DNA of 26,299 nt from positions 1 through 26,299 of the forward strand of contig NZ_CAMYPD010000038.1 in NCBI RefSeq assembly GCF_947286155.1, given 5' to 3'. Position numbers and translations under genes: made by a program. Shown here one piece after another: positions 1 to 8,015 of this stretch; the stretch's first letter is position 1; the number at the start of each line of letters is the position of its first letter. This DNA is from an uncultured Tessaracoccus sp. (GTDB lineage Bacteria; Actinomycetota; Actinomycetes; Propionibacteriales; Propionibacteriaceae). The notes under the pieces are model-generated. The model saw only the letters and a program-made list of their open reading frames with translations, was not told where the DNA came from and searched no databases.

Positions 1-53
1 TCCACCAGCCGCCACGCCGCTACCACCATCTACACCCTCAAACGCGAAGAGCC
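1..53. mobile_element. Terminal fragment of an ISL3-like insertion sequence (left window edge)
   Basis: On the minus strand, position 53 down to 46 reads GGCTCTTC, the tip typical of actinobacterial ISL3-family inverted repeats such as the IS31831 type (from memory). AGGGTGTAG follows at about +16 and GCGGCGTGGCGG at about +34. The same three blocks occur in the same order at the right edge of the window (26245-26299), which is why I read this as an IS end and not as chance. The IS body would lie left of position 1, so no transposase is visible. The predicted 8-bp target duplication would be 54-61 but cannot be verified here. Confidence 0.72.
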
Positions 54-55
54 CG

Positions 56-820
56 CTATGTGTTGTGAATCACCATCTTGGCCACGCGCGCCTGCACGCT
101 GCGCGGCGCGAAGCGGTTGGCCAGCGCCAAGACACGGTTGCGGGCGCCGTCGATCGCGAATGGGCGGTGCTCTTCGAGGGCCTTGAACGCGGTCTCCACC
201 ACCTGGTCTGGGCGACGGCGCTGCCTGAGCACACCGTCGTCGCCTGCATTGGCGAAGAACTCGGTATCGGTGGGGCCGGGGCAGATGGCGACGGCGCGGA
301 CACCCGTGTCGTAGAGCTCCTGCCACAGTGCGATCGTGAACTGGAGCACATAGCTCTTCGCCGCCGCATACACGGCCATGTCGGGGATGGGCTGGAACGC
401 GGCCGTGCTGGCGACGTTGATGATGGCGCCGCGCCGCCTGCCGATCATGCCCTCCACGACGGCACGGGAGAGCTCAGTGAGTGCGCCGACGTCGAGCGAT
501 GTTTCCTGCGCGAGTCGCGAAGGCTCGAGTTCCGCGAACTTCCCGACGGATCCGAAGCCGGCGTTGTTCACTAGGGTGTGCACTGGTGTGGCGTGGATCT
601 CTTCGACGAAGTCAGCTCTGCCTGTTTCGCTTGCCAGGTCTACTGCGCGAACCTCGGTGCGGATGCCGTATCGGTGCGCGAGCTTGTCTGCTACTTCTTC
701 GAGCTTGTCTTGGCGCCGTGCGGCGAGGATGATGTCCGACCCCTGCTTGGCCAGGTGCTCGGCGAATGCGATGCCGAGGCCAGCGGAGGCGCCTGTGACG
801 ACTGCCCATTCCTTAGTCAT
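56..820 (-). CDS. Short-chain dehydrogenase/reductase (classical SDR)
   Basis: This 254-aa Rossmann-fold oxidoreductase has the expected classical SDR length. Visible motifs are the cofactor loop TGASAGLG at residues 9-16, NNAG near residue 88, a serine in the NVAST segment, and the catalytic YAAAK. An Arg-Arg pair after beta-strand 2 (AARRQDK) suggests a preference for NADP(H). The substrate cannot be told from sequence. The ATG at 820 lies 7 nt after a TAGGCT -10 box, so the transcript is probably leaderless. The stop codon (58-56) is only 2 bp from the IS end at 53. The C-terminus still looks native, so the insertion appears to sit just behind the gene. Confidence 0.9.
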   Translation of the reverse strand: MTKEWAVVTGASAGLGIAFAEHLAKQGSDIILAARRQDKLEEVADKLAHRYGIRTEVRAVDLASETGRADFVEEIHATPVHTLVNNAGFGSVGKFAELEPSRLAQETSLDVGALTELSRAVVEGMIGRRRGAIINVASTAAFQPIPDMAVYAAAKSYVLQFTIALWQELYDTGVRAVAICPGPTDTEFFANAGDDGVLRQRRRPDQVVETAFKALEEHRPFAIDGARNRVLALANRFAPRSVQARVAKMVIHNT

Positions 821-827
821 GGGAAAC

Positions 828-833
828 AGCCTA
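828..833 (-). promoter_or_regulatory. -10 box for the SDR gene (leaderless)
   Basis: The minus strand reads TAGGCT (833 to 828), matching the actinobacterial TANNNT pattern. Seven nucleotides separate it from the ATG at 820, so transcription would begin at or next to the start codon. No convincing -35 element or Shine-Dalgarno sequence was seen. Confidence 0.4.
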
Positions 834-884
834 ACGCCGCCCGTCGCAACACGCGGGCTTCACCCCAGATGGCAGGATGGGGGT

Positions 885-2294
885 ATGCGACATTTCGATC
901 TGGCAGTCATCGGCTCCGGCACCGGCAACTCCCTCATTGACGAGCGATTCGATGATCTCGAAGTTGCACTGATTGAACGCGACCCAGTCTTCGGTGGCAC
1001 CTGCCTCAATCGCGGGTGCATCCCCACCAAGATGTACGTCCACCCCGCCGATCTGGCCAGCGCCTACGAGGACGCCAGCAAGGTCGGCGTCACCCTGCAG
1101 CGCGGCCAGGCCGACTGGGACGCCATGCGCGACCGCATCTTCACCAGGCTCGACGCCATCTCCGAAGGTGGCAAGCAGTGGCGTCGCCAGAACCCCAACG
1201 TCACTGTGTTCGATGGGGAGGCGTCCTTCGTCGACGCCCACACGCTGCGCATTGGCGACACCCAGATCGAAGCTGACCAAATCGTGGTGGCTACTGGCTC
1301 GCGCCCACGCACGCTCGACGTGCCCTGCGCAGAGGAGCTCCACGAGCGCATTCACACTTCCGACACCATCATGCGCATCGATCAGCTGCCCGATCGGCTC
1401 ATGATCGTTGGCGGTGGTTACATCGCCGCCGAGTTCGCGCATATTTTCACCTCGTTCGGGGTCGAAGTCACGGTGTTGCACCGCTCCGAAACCCTCCTTC
1501 GAGGCGCCGACGAGGACATCTCCGCCGCCTTCGGTGAGGCGCTCGCGGGGCGGGTCAACCTGCGTCTCAACCAGCAGGTCTCGAGCTTCGAGCCCGGGCC
1601 GGCGGGCGACGTCGCCGTCGTTGCTACCGACGTGAACGGCGTTGAGTACGAGTATCTCACCGACATGGTGCTCGTCGCTATCGGACGTGAACGCAACGTC
1701 GAAGCGCTGCAACTTGACGCGGCAGGCCTTGAGCGGCGTTCCGACGGTGGCATTCGTGTTGACGCCCATCAGCGCACGAGCGTGCCGCACATTTGGGCGA
1801 TCGGCGACGTCTCGTCGGACTACCTGCTGAAGCACGTCGCGAACCACGAAATGCGCACCGTGCAACACAACCTGCTGCATCCCGACAACCTCATCTCCTC
1901 CGACCACCGCTACGTGCCGAACGCGGTGTTCTCGAAGCCGCAGGTCGCCTATGTCGGTGCCACTGAGCAGCAGCTGCGCGAATGGGGGCACCCGTACGTG
2001 AAGAAGGTGCAGGCGTACGGCGACGTCGCGTACGGGTGGGCCATGGAAGATGACAGCCATTTCGTGAAGCTGCTGGCCGACCCGACAACCTGGCACCTGC
2101 TTGGCGCCCATATCATCGGCCCGGAGGCATCGACGCTGATCCAGCCGCTCATCCAGACGATGTCGTTCGGGCTGCCCGTCGACCAGATGGCGAAGGGGCA
2201 GTACTGGATTCATCCGGCGCTCACCGAGGTGGTCGAGAACGCACTGCTCGGATTGCTCGAAGCGAAGACCCCCGCGGAGCTTGCCCGTGGCTAA
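885..2294 (+). CDS. mtr: Mycothione reductase
   Basis: A cytosolic, NADPH-dependent FAD flavoenzyme that reduces mycothiol disulfide and so maintains the actinobacterial thiol buffer. The 469-aa product has the FAD-binding VIGSGTGNS near residue 8, the redox-active disulfide CLNRGC (Cys40/Cys45) inside GGTCLNRGCIPTK, and the NADPH-binding VGGGYIAAE. The C-terminal HPALTE carries the His-Glu acid/base pair of disulfide reductases. The GNS variant of the FAD loop and the PTKMYV context fit mycothione reductase better than lipoamide dehydrogenase. I chose ATG 885 because the protein begins at the family's usual MRHFDLAVIG and an AGGA lies upstream; a longer reading frame upstream is antisense to the SDR gene. 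The gene overlaps lpqI. Confidence 0.92.
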   Translation: MRHFDLAVIGSGTGNSLIDERFDDLEVALIERDPVFGGTCLNRGCIPTKMYVHPADLASAYEDASKVGVTLQRGQADWDAMRDRIFTRLDAISEGGKQWRRQNPNVTVFDGEASFVDAHTLRIGDTQIEADQIVVATGSRPRTLDVPCAEELHERIHTSDTIMRIDQLPDRLMIVGGGYIAAEFAHIFTSFGVEVTVLHRSETLLRGADEDISAAFGEALAGRVNLRLNQQVSSFEPGPAGDVAVVATDVNGVEYEYLTDMVLVAIGRERNVEALQLDAAGLERRSDGGIRVDAHQRTSVPHIWAIGDVSSDYLLKHVANHEMRTVQHNLLHPDNLISSDHRYVPNAVFSKPQVAYVGATEQQLREWGHPYVKKVQAYGDVAYGWAMEDDSHFVKLLADPTTWHLLGAHIIGPEASTLIQPLIQTMSFGLPVDQMAKGQYWIHPALTEVVENALLGLLEAKTPAELARG

Positions 2295-3501
2295 ACGCTG
2301 TACGTCGTCTATCACTCTCGCTGCGGTGCTCGCGCTCAGCGCGTGCGCTCCAGCCCCCATCATCTACCCGCCTGCGCCGAACATGGGGTCGACGACGCCA
2401 ACCGCGCGAGGTGGTGCAACGGTGGGTGCCAACACGCCTGACCAATCCGCGACGCCCGAGGCACCCCCCGCGTGCCTCGCGGAGGCTGAGGCGCTTTCTG
2501 CGGAAGAGCAGGTGGGCCAGTTACTGATGGTGGGCGTGTCCACATCGAACTTGGACACCGCCACGGCCGACGTCCTGCGCAGCACGAAGGCCGGATCGGT
2601 CGTGCTGCTCGGCAGCTCGAAGATGAATCGCTCCGACGCCGCAGCACTGGCGGCGCGCATCGGAGCGCTCAGCACAGCTGACATCCCCGTGCTCGTCGCG
2701 GCAGATCAGGAAGGCGGCCAGGTACAGCGCCTACAAGGGCAAGGCTTTACTCGCATCCCCGACGCTGTCGCGCAGGGCCAGATGAACGAGACCGCATTCC
2801 ACTCCCAATCCGAGACGTGGGCGGACGAGCTCGCGCGCGCCGGTGTGCGCTTCAACCTTGCGCCCGTCGCCGACGTGGTGCCCGACGACCTCGCGGCCAG
2901 TAACGAACCCATCGGGCAGCTCAAACGCCAGTACGGCTCTGATCCGGAGAAGGTGGCGGACAGCGTCGTCACCTTCGTGCAGTCCATGGAGAAAGCCAAC
3001 GTGGCCACCAGTCTCAAGCATTTCCCAGGGCTCGGCAAGGTGAAGCACAACACCGATAACGACGAGGCCACCGACCAGACCACCGTCGTCGACGATCCAT
3101 CATGGAAGCCCTTCATCGACGGCATCAAGGCCGGCGCCTCGTCGGTCATGATCTCGTCCGTGACGTACGAGAAGATCGACCCCGAAAACAAGGCGGTCTT
3201 CAGCAGCAAGATCATTACTGACATCCTGCGTGGCAGCCTCGGGTTCGACGGGGTCGTCATCTCCGACGATCTCGGCGTCGCCGGTGCCGTCGCCGACGTA
3301 CCGGTGGGGGAGCGGGCCGTGCGTTTCCTGGACGCGGGCGGTGACCTCATCGTCAACGCCGACGCGAGCATCGCGCACGACATGGCCACAGCCATCCTCA
3401 CGAAGATGGACGACGACCCAGAGTTCGCGGAATCCGTCGCCCAATCGACGGCACGCGTGCTGGCGCTGAAGGAGTCGATCGACACCATGGAGTGCGGATA
3501 A
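2287..3501 (+). CDS. lpqI: Lipoprotein beta-N-acetylglucosaminidase, GH3 (LpqI/NagZ-like)
   Basis: A GH3 glycosidase that probably removes N-acetylglucosamine from peptidoglycan fragments outside the membrane. This differs from Gram-negative NagZ, which is cytosolic. The 404-aa product has a signal peptide ending in the lipobox LSAC (Cys20), then a Pro/Thr-rich linker. The GH3 barrel shows AADQEGG (Asp140), KHFPGLG (244-250) followed by KHNTD, and the nucleophile motif ISDDLG (Asp327). KHFPGLG instead of KHFPGHG resembles mycobacterial LpqI. I prefer GTG 2287 because GGAG sits 7 nt upstream; TTG 2281 would add two codons with no spacing. It overlaps the end of mtr by 8 nt and is probably co-transcribed with it. 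Confidence 0.88.
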   Translation: MAKRCTSSITLAAVLALSACAPAPIIYPPAPNMGSTTPTARGGATVGANTPDQSATPEAPPACLAEAEALSAEEQVGQLLMVGVSTSNLDTATADVLRSTKAGSVVLLGSSKMNRSDAAALAARIGALSTADIPVLVAADQEGGQVQRLQGQGFTRIPDAVAQGQMNETAFHSQSETWADELARAGVRFNLAPVADVVPDDLAASNEPIGQLKRQYGSDPEKVADSVVTFVQSMEKANVATSLKHFPGLGKVKHNTDNDEATDQTTVVDDPSWKPFIDGIKAGASSVMISSVTYEKIDPENKAVFSSKIITDILRGSLGFDGVVISDDLGVAGAVADVPVGERAVRFLDAGGDLIVNADASIAHDMATAILTKMDDDPEFAESVAQSTARVLALKESIDTMECG

Positions 3502-3533
3502 CCAGCCGCACATGTGAACGGCGAATGGCAGAA

Positions 3534-3573
3534 ACGTTGGAGGGGCTGCCCAGCTGGGCAGCCCCTCCAACGT
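3534..3573. terminator. Perfect 40-nt palindrome, probable bidirectional terminator
   Basis: Two 20-nt arms are exact reverse complements around a centre between 3553 and 3554, with GGAGGGGCTGCCCAG at the core of the left arm. The palindrome lies between two convergent units, lpqI (ends 3501) and pstB (ends 3592). The minus-strand transcript has only a short GTTTC after the stem, and the plus side has no U-run, so the stem and position support a terminator better than a classical tail does. Confidence 0.75.
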
Positions 3574-3591
3574 ACTCGTAATCGATGCGGC

Positions 3592-4371
3592 TTAGCCGAA
3601 GCGACCGGTGATGTAGTCTTCCGTCGCCTTCTCGTCGGGGTTGTGGAAGATCTTCTCGGTGGGGCCCACCTCGATCAGCTCACCCGGCTTGCCCTGCTCC
3701 TTGAGGTTGAAGAACGCCGTCGTATCAGACACGCGGGCTGCCTGCTGCATGTTGTGCGTCACGATCACGACGGTGTACTCCTCCTTCAGCTCCTTGATGA
3801 GCTCTTCGATGGCGAGGGTGGAGATGGGGTCGAGCGCCGAACACGGTTCGTCCATGAGCAGCACATCGGGCTCCACCGCCGTCGCACGGGCGATGCACAG
3901 ACGCTGCTGCTGACCACCGGACAACCCGGAACCGGGCTTATCGAGGCGGTCCTTCACTTCGTTCCACAAGTTCGCGCCGCGGAGTGCCTTTTCCGTGATC
4001 TCGTCGGCCTCGGAACGGCTGATGCGCTTCTTGTTGAGGCGCACGCCGGCGAGCACGTTCTCCTGAATCGACATGGTGGGGAACGGGTTAGGGCGCTGGA
4101 ACACCATGCCGATCTGGCGACGCACACGCACCGGGTCGACGTTGGGAGCGTAGAGGTCCACACCGTCGAGGAGGATCTGCCCCTCCACGTATGCACCGGG
4201 GATCACCTCGTGCATGCGGTTGATGGAGCGGAGCACGGTGGACTTGCCGCAGCCCGACGAGCCGATGAATGCAGTCACCGCGCGGGGCTCGATGGTCATG
4301 TTGACGTTCCGCACCGCGTGGAACTTGCCGTAGTAGATGTCGAGATCTTTGATCTCAATGCGCTTGGCCAT
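3592..4371 (-). CDS. pstB: Phosphate ABC transporter ATP-binding protein
   Basis: The ATPase of the high-affinity phosphate importer, acting on the cytoplasmic face of PstA/PstC. The 259-aa length is normal. Walker A GSSGCGKST lies at 37-45, the Q-loop glutamine near 92, the signature LSGGQQQR from 150, Walker B LLMDEP at 171-176 followed by CSALDP, and the H-loop in VIVTHN near 207. An AAGGA precedes ATG 4371 by about 9 nt. It is the last gene of pstSCAB in this window. No phoU follows; lpqI and mtr are convergent beyond the palindrome. Confidence 0.96.
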   Translation of the reverse strand: MAKRIEIKDLDIYYGKFHAVRNVNMTIEPRAVTAFIGSSGCGKSTVLRSINRMHEVIPGAYVEGQILLDGVDLYAPNVDPVRVRRQIGMVFQRPNPFPTMSIQENVLAGVRLNKKRISRSEADEITEKALRGANLWNEVKDRLDKPGSGLSGGQQQRLCIARATAVEPDVLLMDEPCSALDPISTLAIEELIKELKEEYTVVIVTHNMQQAARVSDTTAFFNLKEQGKPGELIEVGPTEKIFHNPDEKATEDYITGRFG

Positions 4372-4398
4372 TGCAATGAATCCTTTTCGTGTGTGCGG

Positions 4399-5508
4399 TC
4401 AGTGGCCCTGCTTGGGGGCGAACTTCCATGCGATGAGGCGGCCTATGAGGTTCAGGCCCATGACGATAATGATGAGCACCAGGGCGCCCGTCCAGCCGAG
4501 TGCGTGCAGCTGCTCGGCGGTGGGGCCGATGGTCTTCAACGACTGGTACACCATCACCGGCAGGGTGGCGGTGGGGCCGTTGAACGGGTTCGCGTTGGTG
4601 AGCTGGAAGTATCCAGCGGTCACCAGAAGCGGGGCCGTCTCGCCGATGATGCGGGCGATGCCCAGGATGATGCCGGTGACGATGCCTGCCAGCGAGGTCG
4701 GTAGCACGATTCGGACGATCGTGCGCCACTTCGGTACGCCGAGCGCGTACGACGCCTCGCGCAACTCGTTGGGCACCAGCTTGAGCATTTCCTCGGTGGA
4801 GCGAACCACCGTCGGGATCATCAGCACCGACAGTGCGATCGAACCGAGGAAGGCCGTGCGGACCAACGGGCTACCCGCTCCGAAGAGCATCGAGAACAGC
4901 GCGTAGGCGAACAGACCGGCGACAATCGAGGGGATACCCGTCATCACGTCCACGAGGAAGCGGATACCGGCTGCGAGCTTCGTCTTGTTGCCGTATTCGA
5001 CGAGGTAGATCGCCGTGAACAAACCGATGGGGACGGAGATGATGAACGCGATTGTGGTGGTCATCAGGGTGCCGACGAGTGCGTGTGCCGCGCCCAGGTT
5101 GGCGCTGGCGTCGTAGGCCTTCGCCTCGGTCTCGGTGAAGTAGGCGAGGTCAAAACGGGGAGCGCCCCTGGAAACAACCTCAAAGATCAGCGAACCGAGT
5201 GGTAGGAGTGCCAGGAGGAAGAAGCTCGTCAACACGTAGCGAACCAGGCGGTCCGACGCGCGACGCTTGCCCTCCACCGCGATGGAAACGATGAACACCA
5301 GGACGAAGAAGATCAGTGTGCCCAGTGCCACCATGCCGGCCCAGGAGAACGCCCCGGTCAGCGACAAGAGTCCAGCGGCGATGCCCCATCCCAGTGCAAG
5401 GAAGAGCACCCACGAGAACTTGGGCAGCTGCCCACCCGTGATCGCTTCCTTCTCTGGCGACTTGCCACGCTTGGGCGTAGCTTCAGTAACTTGTGCGTCA
5501 GTCATCAT
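4399..5508 (-). CDS. pstA: Phosphate ABC transporter permease PstA
   Basis: One of the two membrane channel subunits of the phosphate importer. The 369-aa product is longer than the roughly 280-300 aa of enterobacterial PstA because of an N-terminal part (about residues 28-75) holding two extra hydrophobic segments ahead of the usual RLVRYVLTSFFLL start. The permease coupling motif region (EASYALGVPKWRTIVRIVLP) is clear. The start overlaps the pstC stop by one base (TGATG). A GGAG lies 7 nt before the first of two consecutive ATG codons, so translation is probably coupled to pstC. Confidence 0.95.
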   Translation of the reverse strand: MMTDAQVTEATPKRGKSPEKEAITGGQLPKFSWVLFLALGWGIAAGLLSLTGAFSWAGMVALGTLIFFVLVFIVSIAVEGKRRASDRLVRYVLTSFFLLALLPLGSLIFEVVSRGAPRFDLAYFTETEAKAYDASANLGAAHALVGTLMTTTIAFIISVPIGLFTAIYLVEYGNKTKLAAGIRFLVDVMTGIPSIVAGLFAYALFSMLFGAGSPLVRTAFLGSIALSVLMIPTVVRSTEEMLKLVPNELREASYALGVPKWRTIVRIVLPTSLAGIVTGIILGIARIIGETAPLLVTAGYFQLTNANPFNGPTATLPVMVYQSLKTIGPTAEQLHALGWTGALVLIIIVMGLNLIGRLIAWKFAPKQGH

Positions 5509-6539
5509 CAGTTTGCTCCAGAGAACTCGGCACGACGTGCAATGATCGCGCGCGCAACCATGTTCACCGCGAGGGTGATTACGAACAGCACCAGGCCAGC
5601 CGCAACCAGCTGAGCCTTGCCCGTGCCCTCAGACTCGGGGAAGTTCTGCGCGATGTATGCCGCGATGGTGTTGGGGTTGTTGCGCGTCAACAACTGGAAG
5701 GAAATGAGCACCTTGCCGGGCAGGATCATGGCCACGGCCATGGTCTCGCCGAGCGCGCGGCCCAGGCCGAGCATGCACGACGACACGACTCCCGGTGCGC
5801 TGAAGGGGAACACCGCCTGGCGAACCATCTCCCAGCGGGTGGCGCCCAACGCCAGGGAGGCTTCTTCGTGTAGACGCGGGGTCTGCAGGAAAACCTCGCG
5901 GGTGAGCGCCGTGATGATCGGGGTAGCCATGAGCGCGAGCACAATCGCCGCGGTGAGCATGTTCTGGCCGCCAGATGCGAGGATCGGGCGCATCTCACCA
6001 GAGCGCTCGTGCAGCTCCCAAGCATTGAACAGCGGGAACCATGCCATGTTCTCATTGAGCCACTTGAAGAAAGGGTGCAGCGCGGGGGCGAGCACCGTCA
6101 CGCCCCACAGGCCGAATACCACCGACGGTACGGCCGCCAGCAGGTCGATGATGTAGCCGAAGATGCGAGAGACCCGCTTGGGCGCGTAGTGCGACAAGAA
6201 CAATGCGATGCCGACCGCGAGCGGCACGGCCATGCACATGGCCAGTACGGCAGACCACACGCTACCGAATGCCAGCGGCAGTACCCACTGCCAGAACCCT
6301 CCGGCAGCCTCGACGGCGCGCAGGCCCGTGGGTTCCTCGGGATCGGCACTAAAGGCGGGAAGCGCCTGTGAGGTTAAGAAGGTGGCGACGGCCGCGAGGA
6401 TCACGAAGATCATCAGCGCCGACGCGAGCGAGATTCCTTTGAACAGTGCGTCGCCGTAGCGCGCTTTGCTGCGAACCAGCGAATGGGGGCCGTCGGGCTC
6501 CGTGCCCACCTGTTCGGCGGAGGGCGTCTGCGTGGACAT
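5508..6539 (-). CDS. pstC: Phosphate ABC transporter permease PstC
   Basis: The second membrane channel subunit. The 343-aa product has a cytosolic N-terminus, a first membrane segment near residues 35-57, and the coupling motif EEASLALGATRWEMVRQAVFP followed by GLGRALGETMAVAM, both diagnostic of PstC. AAGGAG stands 4 nt before ATG 6539. A strong hairpin separates it from pstS, so it is probably expressed at a lower level than the binding protein. Confidence 0.95.
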   Translation of the reverse strand: MSTQTPSAEQVGTEPDGPHSLVRSKARYGDALFKGISLASALMIFVILAAVATFLTSQALPAFSADPEEPTGLRAVEAAGGFWQWVLPLAFGSVWSAVLAMCMAVPLAVGIALFLSHYAPKRVSRIFGYIIDLLAAVPSVVFGLWGVTVLAPALHPFFKWLNENMAWFPLFNAWELHERSGEMRPILASGGQNMLTAAIVLALMATPIITALTREVFLQTPRLHEEASLALGATRWEMVRQAVFPFSAPGVVSSCMLGLGRALGETMAVAMILPGKVLISFQLLTRNNPNTIAAYIAQNFPESEGTGKAQLVAAGLVLFVITLAVNMVARAIIARRAEFSGAN

Positions 6540-6601
6540 GATGCTCCTTAGCGGTGCCTTGCAAGCAGAATCGAGGCACCAACGAGGTCGGGGATGAAGG
6601 A

Positions 6602-6648
6602 GCGTGAACCGCGCTCGCCTCGCGTGGCGAGACGAGCGCGGTTCACGC
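6602..6648 (-). terminator. Hairpin between pstS and pstC, probable partial terminator or mRNA stabiliser
   Basis: Arms 6602-6617 and 6633-6648 are 16-bp perfect inverted repeats. Inside, after one mismatch, CTCGC (6619-6623) pairs with GCGAG (6627-6631) around a 3-nt loop. It follows the pstS stop by 24 nt and has no U-run. Such a stem after a binding-protein gene commonly raises its transcript relative to the permease genes; that role is inferred here. Confidence 0.6.
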
Positions 6649-6672
6649 GATCAACCGAAACTGGTTCAAAGG

Positions 6673-7821
6673 TCAGGCGTTGATCGAGTCAATCGCAGCC
6701 TTGACCTTGGCGGTCATGTCAGCGGACAGCGGGGCGCTGCCAGCCTGCTCGGCGGCCAGCTTCTGGCCTTCCTCGGAGGTGATGTAGGTGAGGTAGCCCT
6801 TGACGACCTCGGCAACCTTCTCATCCTCGTACTTGGCGCAAGCAACGCCGTAGGAGATGAGGACGATCGGGTAACCCTCAGCCTCGCGGTCGAGGTTCAC
6901 GACGATGTCGTGCTCCTCGCGGCCTTCGGTGTCGAGCTGGGAGTTGTCGACCACAGCGGCGGCCTGCTCCGGGTCGGGAGCAGCGAACTTGCCGTCCTTA
7001 CCGATGTGGGCAACACCCAGGCCCTCAGCAGCGGAAGCGTCGACGTAGCCGATGGTGAACTCACCCTGCGACACAGCGTTCTTCACGCCGTCGGTCTTCT
7101 CAGCGGGCTGGCCGCCGTCGGTGTAGGGGAAGGTCTTGGAGGGATCAGCGTCCCACACGTCCGGAGCGACAGCCTTGAGGTAGTCGGTGAAGTTCTCGGT
7201 GGTGCCGGACTCGTCGCCGCGGTACACCACGTTGATGAACTCGTCGGGCAGTTCAACGCCCTCGTTGAGCTCAGCGATGGCCTTGTCGTTCCACTTGGAG
7301 ATGTCGCCCTTGAAGATCTTGGCGGCAACCTCGCCGGTCATGTTGATGGCGTCAACACCGGGGACGTTGAAGACGATCGCGACGGGGGAGATGTAGACAG
7401 GGAGGTCGTACACGGTGGAGTCAGCGGCGCAAGCCTGGAACTCGCCAGCCTTGTTCTCCTCGGCCGTAAAGGGGGAGTCAGAACCAGCGAACTGCACCTT
7501 ACCCTGCTTGATGCCGTCACGGCCGGGGCCAGAGCCCTCAGGAGCGTAGGAGATCTTGACGTTGGGGTTGTCCTCCATGAACTTGGCGGTCCAGGCAGCC
7601 TGGGCGGCCTTCATCGAGGAGGCGCCCATGCCGGCGATGGTGCCGGAGAGATCGCCGCCACCGTTGGATTCGCCGCCTTCAGACGATTCCGAACCAGCGG
7701 ACTCAGATGCGGGAGCGTCGTTAGCAGGAGACTTGGTGTCCGTAGCCTTCTCGTCGCCACCGCAAGCGGTGAGGGCGAGGGCGGCCGTCAAGCCGAGAGC
7801 TGCAAAAGCGCGGAGCTTCAT
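6673..7821 (-). CDS. pstS: Phosphate-binding lipoprotein PstS
   Basis: The extracytoplasmic lipoprotein that captures phosphate and delivers it to PstCA. The 382-aa product has a signal peptide with lipobox LTAC (Cys20), an acidic Ser/Glu/Gly-rich linker (about 25-60), and the periplasmic-binding fold. Phosphate-loop residues are recognisable in GMGASSM, GSGPGRDG and GSDSPFT; later blocks are YRGDESGTTENF and a VSQGEFTIGYVD segment. AGAGGA lies ahead of ATG 7821. A PHO box and -10 box lie about 80-125 nt upstream, so expression should rise when phosphate is scarce. Confidence 0.95.
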   Translation of the reverse strand: MKLRAFAALGLTAALALTACGGDEKATDTKSPANDAPASESAGSESSEGGESNGGGDLSGTIAGMGASSMKAAQAAWTAKFMEDNPNVKISYAPEGSGPGRDGIKQGKVQFAGSDSPFTAEENKAGEFQACAADSTVYDLPVYISPVAIVFNVPGVDAINMTGEVAAKIFKGDISKWNDKAIAELNEGVELPDEFINVVYRGDESGTTENFTDYLKAVAPDVWDADPSKTFPYTDGGQPAEKTDGVKNAVSQGEFTIGYVDASAAEGLGVAHIGKDGKFAAPDPEQAAAVVDNSQLDTEGREEHDIVVNLDREAEGYPIVLISYGVACAKYEDEKVAEVVKGYLTYITSEEGQKLAAEQAGSAPLSADMTAKVKAAIDSINA

Positions 7822-7902
7822 GAAATTCCTCTCAAGGGGTCATCATGTGCCGACCGGTTGGGCGGCAGAACGTTTGTTCTCAAGTGGGAACCTAGGTGGG
7901 GT

Positions 7903-7908
7903 AAGTTA
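7903..7908 (-). promoter_or_regulatory. -10 box of the pstSCAB promoter
   Basis: The minus strand reads TAACTT (7908 to 7903), 17 nt downstream of the PHO box, which would replace the -35 element. The predicted leader of about 75 nt contains a small stem AGAAC/GTTCT (7868-7881). TAGGTT (7894-7889) is an alternative -10. Between the PHO box and the mutT1 stop (7948-8015) I see only a weak AAGAT/ATCTT stem (7982-7995), so some read-through from mutT1 into pstS is possible. Confidence 0.45.
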
Positions 7909-7925
7909 CGCGTCTCGGCAATGAA

Positions 7926-7947
7926 GGTGAACAACGGGTGAACAAAG
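7926..7947 (-). promoter_or_regulatory. PHO box: two 11-bp direct repeats upstream of pstS
   Basis: The plus strand has GGTGAACAACG followed immediately by GGTGAACAAAG; on the minus strand each unit contains GTTCACC. Tandem 11-bp GTTCACC units are the known binding pattern of the phosphate response regulators PhoP (Streptomyces) and RegX3 (mycobacteria). The location upstream of pstS fits that role. No regulator gene is in the window. Confidence 0.82.
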
Positions 7948-8015
7948 TTCGTATCGCGTGTGAGATGCCTCGAGAAGCACCAAGATTGTTATCTTCCTGT
8001 GATGAGAACAGCGGC

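Noticed and set aside
2281..2286. TTG start for lpqI
   Set aside because: GGAG would be only 1 nt away; GTG 2287 has correct spacing.
831..2363. 510-aa minus-strand open frame opposite mtr
   Set aside because: Antisense to a gene with full mycothione reductase motifs; long antisense frames are expected at this GC content and this one shows no domain.
3514..4704. 396-aa plus-strand open frame across pstB and pstA
   Set aside because: Antisense to two well-defined transporter genes; His/Leu/Val-rich composition typical of a reversed frame.
6604..7941. 445-aa plus-strand open frame opposite pstS
   Set aside because: Antisense to pstS and runs through its promoter and PHO box; no ribosome site or domain.
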